A stretch of 5,310 nucleotides of DNA. It comes from Caldisericota bacterium (lineage in GTDB: Bacteria; Caldisericota; JANLFM01). Under the pieces are notes generated by a model. That model saw only the letters and a program-made list of their open reading frames with translations, had not been told where the DNA came from and ran no database searches. The stretch covers positions 1-5,310 of the forward strand of contig JANLFM010000015.1 of assembly GCA_024655865.1 (NCBI GenBank). Direction: 5' to 3'. The translations under genes and the position numbers were made by a program. Within the stretch, counting starts at the first letter, position 1. The number at the start of each line of letters is the position of its first letter. Below, piece after piece: positions 1-5,310 of this stretch.

Positions 1-1263
1 CCCAATTCCCCCCATCCAGGAAAGGATACGCCTAATGTGAGCATCGGAAAGAGGGTTGACCACAAAGGATAGAAGGCTGACGGCATCCTTCACTTCCCTC
101 CGCTCGTAGAAGCGTAATCCTCCAATTACCTGAAATGGAATGCGCCGAGCCATAAAAACCTCTTCAAACACTCGGGATTGGCTATTGGTGCGGTAAAGGA
201 CAGCAAAATCCTTCCAGGCTCGCCCCTCTTCTTTGTAGAGGCGCTCAACTTCTTTGGCCACGAACCGCGCTTCATCAACCTGGTCTTGAGCCTGGTAGCG
301 CACCAGTGGGGGATGCTCGTCGGGTTTGCTGGACCATAGGTGCTTCTCCTTTCCTCGCGTGATTCTGGAAATAACCTCGTTGGCGGCATCCAGGATAGCC
401 TGTCCGGATCTGTAATTCCTTTCCATGCGCACGATTTTTGCTTCCGGGAAGTCGTTCTCAAAGCTTTCCAGAAGGTAGCGGACGTCCGCCCCGCGCCAGG
501 AATAGATAGCCTGGTAATCATCCCCAACAGCGCAGATGTTCCTTGATTTCCAAGCGATCATTTTGACTATCTCATATTGAGGGGTATTAATATCCTGAAA
601 TTCGTCCACCATGACGTATTTAAAGAGGTTCTGGTACTTCTCCAGGGTCAAAGGGTCAGATTGGAAAAGCCGTACGGAGTAGAACAGGAGGTCGTCAAAA
701 TCCAGAGCGTTGTTTGCCCGAAGCAGCTCCTGATATTTCTCATAGAGCAGGGCGAGGGATTTTTCGGATGGCGAGAAGGCCATATTGGAAATGTAATCCT
801 TAGGGGTAATGAGATTATTTTTTAAAAAGGAGATTCTCTCTCTCAGGCTTGAGGGCTTGCCCAGGGAACCTTTAAGATCCAGACTCTTTTCCGCTTCCTT
901 AATCAAATGCTCACTATCGTCCTCGTCCATGATGAGAAAATTGGGCTTAAAATCAAGCTTCTGGCACTCGATCCTCAGGATTCGGGCGCAAACCGCATGG
1001 AAGGTTCCAATCCACATACCCTTTATTGACCTTCCTATCAAGGACTCCACCCTCTGTTTCATCTCCCCGGCTGCCTTGTTGGTAAAGGTCACAGCAAGGA
1101 TGCTGTTTGCCGGAACCCCGCGCCTTTGAATTAAGTATGCGATGCGGTAGGCAATCACCCTGGTTTTGCCGCTGCCGGCACCAGCCAATATTAAAAGAGG
1201 GCCGTCTGTGTGGAAAACGGCCTCCTTTTGCTCCTCGTTCAGGTCCTCCAACCAATCGATCAT
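1..1263 (-). CDS. uvrD: UvrD/PcrA-type superfamily 1 DNA helicase, N-terminal 421 residues (3' end beyond the window)
   Basis: This is an ATP-dependent 3'-5' DNA helicase of the UvrD/Rep/PcrA family, which acts in the cytoplasm in excision repair, mismatch repair or replication-fork clearing. Reading the minus strand from the ATG at 1263 gives an open frame to the window edge. It starts MIDWLEDLNEEQKEAV, with the Q-motif Gln at 12. Walker A AGAGSGKT is at 27-34 (Lys33), motif Ia AVTFTNKAA near 55-65, Walker B VDEFQDIN at 219-226 (Asp220, Glu221), motif III GDDYQAIYSWRGAD at 247-260, and motif IV NYRS at 283-286. About 421 of roughly 700 residues are present, so domain 2A and the C-terminus are missing. 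An in-frame TAA at 1273-1275 just upstream makes 1263 the only ATG start; CAAGG at 1276-1280 is a modest ribosome binding site. The frame is unbroken where I checked it. PcrA, UvrD and Rep cannot be separated without the C-terminal half. Confidence 0.96.
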   Translation of the reverse strand, partial: MIDWLEDLNEEQKEAVFHTDGPLLILAGAGSGKTRVIAYRIAYLIQRRGVPANSILAVTFTNKAAGEMKQRVESLIGRSIKGMWIGTFHAVCARILRIECQKLDFKPNFLIMDEDDSEHLIKEAEKSLDLKGSLGKPSSLRERISFLKNNLITPKDYISNMAFSPSEKSLALLYEKYQELLRANNALDFDDLLFYSVRLFQSDPLTLEKYQNLFKYVMVDEFQDINTPQYEIVKMIAWKSRNICAVGDDYQAIYSWRGADVRYLLESFENDFPEAKIVRMERNYRSGQAILDAANEVISRITRGKEKHLWSSKPDEHPPLVRYQAQDQVDEARFVAKEVERLYKEEGRAWKDFAVLYRTNSQSRVFEEVFMARRIPFQVIGGLRFYERREVKDAVSLLSFVVNPLSDAHIRRILSWMGGIG

Positions 1264-1286
1264 GTCATCATTTTACCTTGAAACCT

Positions 1287-1317
1287 TTGGCGGTTAAAGG
1301 ATAAGTGAGGTTATAAT
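1287..1317 (+). promoter_or_regulatory. Candidate sigma-70-type promoter for the peptidase-nfeD-slipin operon
   Basis: A perfect -10 hexamer TATAAT lies at 1312-1317 in the 84-base divergent gap. The best -35 candidate, TTGGCG at 1287-1292, is weak and 19 bases away. Transcription would start near 1324, giving a short leader of about 24 bases that contains the purine-rich GAGGAAAGGAG ribosome binding site (1325-1335) before the ATG at 1348. The -10 match and position are seen directly; promoter function is inferred. Confidence 0.5.
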
Positions 1318-1347
1318 CATGGTAGAGGAAAGGAGCTGAAGACCGCC

Positions 1348-2616
1348 ATGGAAAAATTGCAAGAACTACCAAACGGTATAAGGATAATTACAAAGGTGAA
1401 CAGGTTCTCCGCCTCAGCCTCTGTGGCCATTTGGGTAGGGGTGGGCTCTCGGCACGAAGTAAGGGAAATAAACGGAATTTACCACCTAATAGAGCACCTG
1501 GTATTCCAGGGAACGCGGAAGAGGCCTTCGGCCAAGGAAATATCTGAGGCAATCGAAGGCATAGGTGGCGTTCTCAACGCTTTTACCGGGCATGAAAGCA
1601 CTTGCTACATCACCAAAGTCCCCTCTTACCGATTGGAAAAAGCGATTGATGTCCTCGCGGACCTGGTCCTGGCTCCCCTTTTTCGGGAGGAGGATTTTTC
1701 TAAGGAAAAGAGGGTAATCATAGAGGAAATCAAGCTGCACAACGATCAGCCCCAGGATCGGGCCGAAATGTCCTTGTTCCAACTCCTTTTCAAGGATCAT
1801 CCCCTGGGAGCTGACATTGCTGGGACCGAGGAGAGCGTGAAGAATATCTCCCTGGAGATCTTGAAGGAGCACTTTTTCAAAAGCTATTGCGGGAAAAACG
1901 TCGTGATTTCCGTTTGTGGGAACATTAAACCTGAGGAGGTTTCCCAGCTGGTCTCTGAGTACTTTTTGCCCCTCAATTCCGGAAACTCCTCAGTATTCCA
2001 ACCCTACAATCATTCCAAGCAGGGTCGGTTCAAAGTAGAAGAGCGAGACACCCAAGAAGCCCATCTCTGCCTGGGGGGGTTAACTTTAAGCCGGTTTGAC
2101 CCCAAGCGGCAAGCCATGGATCTTTTGAACATCGCCTTAGGAGTGGGGGGGTCGAGCAGGCTTTACCAGGAAATCAGGGATCAGAGAGGATTAGCTTACT
2201 ATGTTCACTCTACGGTCGAGTATTTCAGGGAAACTGGCTGCCAGGTAATAGAGGCAAGCTGTGCTCCAGATAAGGTGAACCTGGTTCTGGAAATCATCTG
2301 GAATGAGCTGGATAAGATTCAAAAAGAGGGTCTCAAAAAGGAGGAACTGGAAAGGGTGAAGGAGTACATCAAGGGAAGCTACGTACTCCGATTGGAAGAT
2401 ACCCTATCCCAGGCCCTCTGGCTGGGGGAAAGGGTGCTTCTTGAAGGGAAACTGCCTTCAATTAAAAAAGAACTGGAAAAATATGATATGGTAAAAGGTG
2501 AGGAGATTCAGGATTTGGCCAGGATAATCTATCAACCAGAGAATTATTCTGGGGTCATTGTGGGTCCATTAAAGGAAGGAGATGTCAGGTGGTCAGGGTT
2601 GCTCTCAAACGTATAG
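1348..2616 (+). CDS. M16-family zinc metallopeptidase (processing peptidase / YmfH-MlpA type)
   Basis: This is a 422-residue peptidase of the M16 (pitrilysin, insulinase, mitochondrial processing peptidase) clan, which cleaves unfolded or small peptides inside a closed clamshell. The inverted zinc motif HLIEH is at 46-50, with His46 and His50 as ligands and Glu49 as the catalytic base. A Glu at 126-127 in EEIK is the expected third ligand, spaced as in HxxEH-x(about 76)-E. The second homologous half carries the GGSSRLYQEIRDQRGLAY signature at about 268-284, which holds the conserved Arg and Tyr. The length is normal for a single-subunit bacterial M16B enzyme and the active site looks intact. 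No signal peptide is visible, so it is probably cytoplasmic. The start is set by AGGAG at 1331-1335. It is first in an operon and overlaps the following gene by 28 bases. It could instead form a heterodimer with an inactive partner, but none is encoded in the window. Confidence 0.94.
   Translation: MEKLQELPNGIRIITKVNRFSASASVAIWVGVGSRHEVREINGIYHLIEHLVFQGTRKRPSAKEISEAIEGIGGVLNAFTGHESTCYITKVPSYRLEKAIDVLADLVLAPLFREEDFSKEKRVIIEEIKLHNDQPQDRAEMSLFQLLFKDHPLGADIAGTEESVKNISLEILKEHFFKSYCGKNVVISVCGNIKPEEVSQLVSEYFLPLNSGNSSVFQPYNHSKQGRFKVEERDTQEAHLCLGGLTLSRFDPKRQAMDLLNIALGVGGSSRLYQEIRDQRGLAYYVHSTVEYFRETGCQVIEASCAPDKVNLVLEIIWNELDKIQKEGLKKEELERVKEYIKGSYVLRLEDTLSQALWLGERVLLEGKLPSIKKELEKYDMVKGEEIQDLARIIYQPENYSGVIVGPLKEGDVRWSGLLSNV
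2577..2581 (+). promoter_or_regulatory. Ribosome binding site that fixes the GTG start of the nfeD gene
   Basis: AGGAG, within AAAGGAAGGAG, lies inside the 3' end of the peptidase gene, 7 bases before GTG at 2589. It supports a 28-base overlap of the two reading frames and suggests translational coupling. The ATG at 2582 is in another frame and is not a competing start. Confidence 0.75.
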
Positions 2617-3899
2617 CCCTCTTTACCATACTGAGCTTTCTCCTCTTTAATGCCTTTGCCTGGGCGGAACCCAGCACCTCCAGGGTTTTGGTGCTGGAAG
2701 TGGAAGATACCATCAATCCAGTCACTGCCAAGTATCTCACAGAGGAAATAGAGGGGGCACAGGGGAAGTTTGACCTGATCATCCTTGAGCTTAACACCCC
2801 AGGAGGTGGGGACAAGTCAATGAGGAAGATCATCCAGGAGATTTCCCTTTCCCAGATCCCGGTCGTCGTTTACGTCTATCCTCCTGGCTCCAGAGCAGCC
2901 TCTGCGGGAACCTTCATCGCTTATGCTGCGCACTTCGCCTGTATGGCTCCTGGTACTAATATTGGCGCCGCTCATCCTGTGACCATTGGGGAACAACCGG
3001 ACAACGTCAGTATGGAAAAGATAACTAACGATGCCGTTAGCTTCATAGTTAGCCTTGCGGAGAAAAACCATCGCAATAAGATTTGGGCGGAGAAAGCTGT
3101 GAGAGAAAGCGCTTCCATATCGGCGGCGGCGGCCCTAAAAGAAAACGTGGTTAATTTTATGGCTCGGGATCTTACAGAGCTTTTTAATCAGCTAAATGGC
3201 CAAAAATTGAACCTCAATGGGAAAGAAATCGTCTTGAATTTAGAAAACCCGGAAATTGTGACAAAGGAGCCAGGGATATGGTATCGCTTTCTTTCGGTAA
3301 TTGCTGATCCCAATATTGCTTATATTCTCTTGGTAATCGGCCTTTACGCTCTGATTGCGGAAATTTATCATCCTACCGTGGTGGCTGGAGTGATTGGAGC
3401 TATCTGCTTGATTATAGCTTTTTTCGCTCTGGAAACCCTAACCATTAATATTGCGGGATTGCTCTTGATGTTTGTGGCTATGATTCTTTTTATTTTGGAA
3501 ATTAAGACACCGGGCTTTGGCATTCTGGGTGCCGGGGGAATCGTGGCTTTCGTGCTCGGATCACTGATGCTTTTTGCCCCCTACGGTTTTCGACCCTCAA
3601 TATCTACCGGACTTTCCGTTTGGTTAGTCGCTGGCTTCACGGGCCTCAGTGCGGTATTTTTCTTCCTGGTGATCGCGGCTGCCATCAGGGCCAGGACCAA
3701 GCCGAAAGTGCCCATGGGCCTGGAGGCTCTGCCCGGTAAAACGGGGGTGGCGAGTTCCGATTTAAGCCCATCGGGCACAGTGTTCGTGGATGGTTCATAT
3801 TGGCGTGCAAGAGTGGTTTCTGGCTCGATCAGAAAGGGGGAAAGGATAAAAGTAATAGCTCTGGAAGAGATGGAATTAATTGTAGAAAAGGAGGAATAA
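2589..3899 (+). CDS. Long-form NfeD / stomatin operon partner protein (membrane-bound ClpP-class Ser/Lys protease)
   Basis: This 436-residue protein belongs to the NfeD1b / STOPP family, whose archaeal member PH1510 cleaves stomatin. A signal peptide covers about 1-26 (basic start, hydrophobic core, AWA before Glu27). A ClpP-fold protease domain covers about 30-220: NTPGGG at 69-74 is the oxyanion-type loop, and AASAGT at 103-108 carries the predicted nucleophile Ser105. CMAPGTNIGAAHP at 118-130 follows, and EKITNDA at 143-149 carries the predicted general base Lys144. Hydrophobic membrane segments lie at roughly 243-258, 264-283, 286-304, 310-330 and 342-366. The tail (about 378-436) is the OB-like NfeD C-terminal domain. 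Domain order and length are complete for the long form. The protease domain should face the periplasm or outside. It begins with GTG, and a slipin gene follows 3 bases downstream, the classic partner. Substrate and direct interaction are inferred from the archaeal pair. Confidence 0.95.
   Translation: MVRVALKRIALFTILSFLLFNAFAWAEPSTSRVLVLEVEDTINPVTAKYLTEEIEGAQGKFDLIILELNTPGGGDKSMRKIIQEISLSQIPVVVYVYPPGSRAASAGTFIAYAAHFACMAPGTNIGAAHPVTIGEQPDNVSMEKITNDAVSFIVSLAEKNHRNKIWAEKAVRESASISAAAALKENVVNFMARDLTELFNQLNGQKLNLNGKEIVLNLENPEIVTKEPGIWYRFLSVIADPNIAYILLVIGLYALIAEIYHPTVVAGVIGAICLIIAFFALETLTINIAGLLLMFVAMILFILEIKTPGFGILGAGGIVAFVLGSLMLFAPYGFRPSISTGLSVWLVAGFTGLSAVFFFLVIAAAIRARTKPKVPMGLEALPGKTGVASSDLSPSGTVFVDGSYWRARVVSGSIRKGERIKVIALEEMELIVEKEE
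3889..3894 (+). promoter_or_regulatory. Ribosome binding site for the slipin GTG start
   Basis: A perfect AGGAGG sits in the last codons of the nfeD gene, 8 bases ahead of GTG at 3903. It decides that start and ties slipin translation closely to nfeD. Confidence 0.8.
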
Positions 3900-3902
3900 A
3901 AG

Positions 3903-4793
3903 GTGAGCGGAACACAGGTTTTGTGGATAATCATTGGCGTTTTACTTTTCTTCGTGATTGTTCGCTGGGGAATCAGGATTGTTCGCGAGTATCAGCGTCT
4001 GGTAATTTTTCGGGTGGGCAAATGCATAGGACAAAAGGGGCCAGGAATTGTTTTTCTAATTCCCTTTATCGACCTCCCGGTGCGCGTGGATTTAAGGGAG
4101 CAGTACCTGGAGATCCCGAACCAGATCTGCATCACTAAAGACAACGCCCCAATTTCCATCGATTTCTTGATCTACGCAAAAGTTGTAGACCCTGTCCTGA
4201 GCGTGATCAAAGTACAAACGTTCCTAGGTGCGGTTCAAGGGCTGGCCACCACTACCTTAAGGGCTGTGGTAGGCGATATCAGCCTCGATGATGTTCTGGC
4301 GAAAAGAGAAGAGATCAATGAAATCCTGGCAGCCAAGTTAGATCAAGTCACTGCCGGCTGGGGTGTGAAAGTGACCAGGGTTGAGCTCAGGGAGATCGCC
4401 CCGCCCAAAGAGGTTTCCGAGGCTATGATCAAACAAATGTCCGCAGAGCGTCAGAGAAGGGCCACAGTCACGGAGGCAGAGGGAAAGAAAGCAGCTGCCA
4501 TTACTGTTGCCGAAGGAGAGAAACAGGCCGCGATATTAAAGGCTGAGGGAGAAAGGCAGGCTCGGATTCTTATGGCAGAGGGTTTCTCCCTCGCCTTAGA
4601 GAAAATATTCAGTGTGGCCAAAGGAATTGATGACAAGACTATGACCCTCCAGTATTTCGAAGCCCTGAAAGCCCTGGGCGCCTCTCCCTCCACCAAGTAT
4701 ATTTTCCCCCTGGAGTTTACTCAGTTGTTGAAGCCGATTTTCGGCAACATCCAGGGTGCTGTCGCCGAGACCCCCCCACCGGAGAAAAAGTGA
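3903..4793 (+). CDS. Slipin / stomatin-like SPFH-domain membrane protein
   Basis: This 296-residue member of the stomatin-prohibitin-flotillin-HflK/C superfamily is a membrane scaffold that forms large oligomers and works with NfeD proteases. One N-terminal membrane anchor covers about 6-22, followed by basic residues and EYQRLVIFRVGK at 29-40. The SPFH domain runs from about 27 to 190. Landmarks are GPGIVFLIPFID at 47-57, VDLREQ at 62-67, ITKDN at 77-81, TTLR at 117-120 and WGVKVTRVE at 153-161. From 191 to 234 four 11-residue units begin with or contain AEG, predicting a long coiled coil. The C-terminal part has a second hydrophobic patch (about 265-280) and a proline/charged tail. The N-terminal half resembles archaeal stomatin PH1511, while the AEG-rich tail is more like paraslipins/QmcA. 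It is the last gene of the peptidase-nfeD-slipin operon; no terminator is visible before the ferredoxin gene. Family assignment is firm and subgroup is not. Confidence 0.95.
   Translation: MSGTQVLWIIIGVLLFFVIVRWGIRIVREYQRLVIFRVGKCIGQKGPGIVFLIPFIDLPVRVDLREQYLEIPNQICITKDNAPISIDFLIYAKVVDPVLSVIKVQTFLGAVQGLATTTLRAVVGDISLDDVLAKREEINEILAAKLDQVTAGWGVKVTRVELREIAPPKEVSEAMIKQMSAERQRRATVTEAEGKKAAAITVAEGEKQAAILKAEGERQARILMAEGFSLALEKIFSVAKGIDDKTMTLQYFEALKALGASPSTKYIFPLEFTQLLKPIFGNIQGAVAETPPPEKK
4473..4604 (+). repeat. Four in-frame 33-base (11-residue) units coding the AEG coiled-coil repeat of the slipin
   Basis: AEG tripeptides occur at residues 192, 203, 214 and 225 of the slipin, exactly 11 residues apart. 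Each is followed by charged and alanine-rich positions. A constant 11-residue period is the hendecad pattern of right-handed or nearly straight coiled coils. The DNA of the units has diverged, so this is a protein-level repeat and not a recent tandem duplication. Confidence 0.8.
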
Positions 4794-4818
4794 CGCAAAT
4801 CTAAAGGAGTGCTATATT
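4790..4818 (+). promoter_or_regulatory. Candidate extended -10 promoter for the ferredoxin gene
   Basis: TATATT at 4813-4818 matches the -10 consensus at five of six positions and is preceded by TG one base upstream (4810-4811), making an extended -10. GTGACG at 4790-4795, 17 bases upstream, keeps the TGAC core of a -35 and overlaps the slipin stop codon. Predicted start of transcription is near 4825. Together with the terminator downstream, this would give a single-gene ferredoxin transcript. Read-through from the slipin operon is also possible, because no terminator separates them. Confidence 0.5.
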
Positions 4819-4849
4819 ATTGCCAATTAGATAGAAGGAGGTTCTAAAA

Positions 4850-5095
4850 ATGGCTTATCACATTACTGAGGATTGCATTGCCTGTGGGGCCTGCGTTGAT
4901 GGTTGCCCCACTCAAGCAATTTCTCCCGGTGATCCTATCTACATCATTGACCCCGAGAAGTGCGTGGAGTGCGCTACCTTTTACGATGAATCCCAGTGTG
5001 CCTCCGTTTGTCCGGTGGGGGCCTGCCAGCCTGATCCTGCTCACAAGGAAAGCAGGGAAGAGTTGGAGGCCAAGGCCAAGCGCATCAAGAGCTGA
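4850..5095 (+). CDS. 2[4Fe-4S] dicluster ferredoxin (YfhL / Allochromatium-like type)
   Basis: This 81-residue soluble electron carrier binds two [4Fe-4S] clusters. Cys9, Cys12, Cys15 and Cys19-Pro form the classic CxxCxxCxxxCP set. The second set is Cys38-x2-Cys41-x8-Cys50-x3-Cys54-Pro, where the eight-residue insert replaces the usual two. As in all such folds, the fourth Cys of each set closes the other cluster. A ninth cysteine, Cys59, follows in CPVGAC. The charged C-terminus (about 65-81) should form a helix, as in the Allochromatium-type ferredoxins with an extended tail. The start is fixed by AAGGAGG at 4835-4841, 8 bases before the ATG. The gene is probably a separate transcription unit with a strong terminator. 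Redox partners cannot be told from the neighbours. The family is certain; the cellular role is unknown. Confidence 0.96.
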   Translation: MAYHITEDCIACGACVDGCPTQAISPGDPIYIIDPEKCVECATFYDESQCASVCPVGACQPDPAHKESREELEAKAKRIKS

Positions 5096-5131
5096 TTGAG
5101 ATCATCAAGGAAGCAAGATATTAAAAAGTTC

Positions 5132-5159
5132 AAAAGCCGTCCTCCAGGACGGCTTTTTT
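5132..5159 (+). terminator. Strong intrinsic terminator after the ferredoxin gene
   Basis: AAAAGCCGTCC (5132-5142) pairs perfectly with GGACGGCTTTT (5147-5157) around a four-base TCCA loop, followed directly by the T-run ending at 5159. The GC-rich core with a T tail is a textbook Rho-independent terminator for rightward transcription. The A-run on the left gives only a weak, interrupted T tail for leftward use. It ends three bases before the next ATG. Confidence 0.93.
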
Positions 5160-5162
5160 AAC

Positions 5163-5310
5163 ATGAAAGCCAAGGATATCATCCAGGCCATAAAAGAAAT
5201 TGCCACCAAAAAGGGCATGAAAGTCTACCTTGTGGGCGGGGCAGTTCGGGATAAGATTATGAAATTCCCGGCAGTCCAGGATTTGGATTTCGTGATCACG
5301 GTAGGATCGG
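5163..5310 (+). CDS. tRNA nucleotidyltransferase / poly(A) polymerase family protein, N-terminal 49 residues (cut by the right edge)
   Basis: This is the start of a class II nucleotidyltransferase: a CCA-adding enzyme, an A- or CC-adding enzyme, or a bacterial poly(A) polymerase. After a short helix, VYLVGGAVRD at 21-30 carries the GG motif that binds the incoming nucleotide, with conserved Arg29-Asp30. QDLDFVI at 39-45 holds the metal-binding aspartates Asp40 and Asp42. The ATG at 5163 is the first start in the frame; the nearest upstream in-frame stop is TGA at 5097-5099, with no ATG, GTG or TTG between. No Shine-Dalgarno sequence precedes it, because the terminator T-run lies there. A later start at Met19 (5217) would leave the GG motif intact but shorten the usual N-terminal helix. 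The specific activity cannot be assigned from this fragment. Confidence 0.88.
   Translation, partial: MKAKDIIQAIKEIATKKGMKVYLVGGAVRDKIMKFPAVQDLDFVITVGS

Noticed and set aside
126-1304. Several open frames of 65-133 codons overlapping the helicase region on both strands
   Set aside because: They lie in other frames of a clearly conserved helicase reading frame, have no recognisable motifs and lack good ribosome binding sites.
1264-1347. Riboswitch or small RNA in the divergent gap
   Set aside because: The gap is only 84 bases and shows no strong hairpin, terminator or known aptamer core; promoter elements explain it.
4771-4777. C7 run near the end of the slipin gene as a programmed frameshift site
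   Set aside because: Shifted frames only add a handful of residues before a stop and yield no recognisable domain; the run simply encodes the proline tail.
4803-4834. AAAGGAG followed by a tiny TTG-started reading frame of four codons before the ferredoxin gene
   Set aside because: It is too short and its SD-like sequence would lie upstream of the predicted transcription start near 4825; chance is sufficient.
4878-5099. A 73-codon open frame overlapping the ferredoxin gene in another frame
   Set aside because: The overlapping frame encodes an unmistakable ferredoxin with all cysteine ligands; the alternative has no family features.

Overview
The window is ordinary, densely packed bacterial chromosome of moderate GC. 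No phage, transposon, CRISPR or transfer signatures are visible. All six genes are protein-coding, and no gap is longer than about 84 bases. Good AGGAGG-type ribosome binding sites, two GTG starts and a dicluster ferredoxin fit an anaerobic or facultatively anaerobic bacterium. A Desulfobacterota-like or related deep-branching lineage is a guess from gene style, not something the sequence proves.

Layout: (1) 1-1263, minus strand: the N-terminal 421 residues of a UvrD/PcrA-type superfamily 1 DNA helicase, cut by the left edge. (2) 1264-1347: an 84-base divergent intergenic region with a TATAAT box for the rightward genes. (3) 1348-4793, plus strand: a tight three-gene operon. It encodes an M16-family zinc peptidase, a long-form NfeD / stomatin operon partner protein (a secreted ClpP-fold Ser/Lys protease domain, a membrane domain and an OB-like tail), and a slipin/stomatin-like SPFH membrane protein. 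The first two genes overlap by 28 bases and the last two are 3 bases apart. (4) 4794-5159: a ferredoxin gene with its own candidate extended -10 promoter and a strong intrinsic terminator. (5) 5163-5310: the start of a tRNA nucleotidyltransferase / poly(A) polymerase family gene, cut by the right edge. Its ATG lies immediately behind the terminator and has no visible Shine-Dalgarno sequence.

How they work together: the operon is the most coherent functional unit. NfeD-type proteases and slipins are an established pair; in the archaeon Pyrococcus horikoshii the protease PH1510 cleaves the C-terminal hydrophobic segment of the stomatin PH1511. Here the catalytic Ser and Lys and a matching hydrophobic tail in the slipin are all present. 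The added M16 metallopeptidase suggests a membrane or envelope protein-quality module, which is inference. The helicase, ferredoxin and nucleotidyltransferase look like unrelated housekeeping neighbours. I see no convincing wholly new system. The most notable points are the peptidase-STOPP-slipin operon, the predicted protease-substrate match, the 11-residue repeats in the slipin, and the terminator-abutted start of the last gene.
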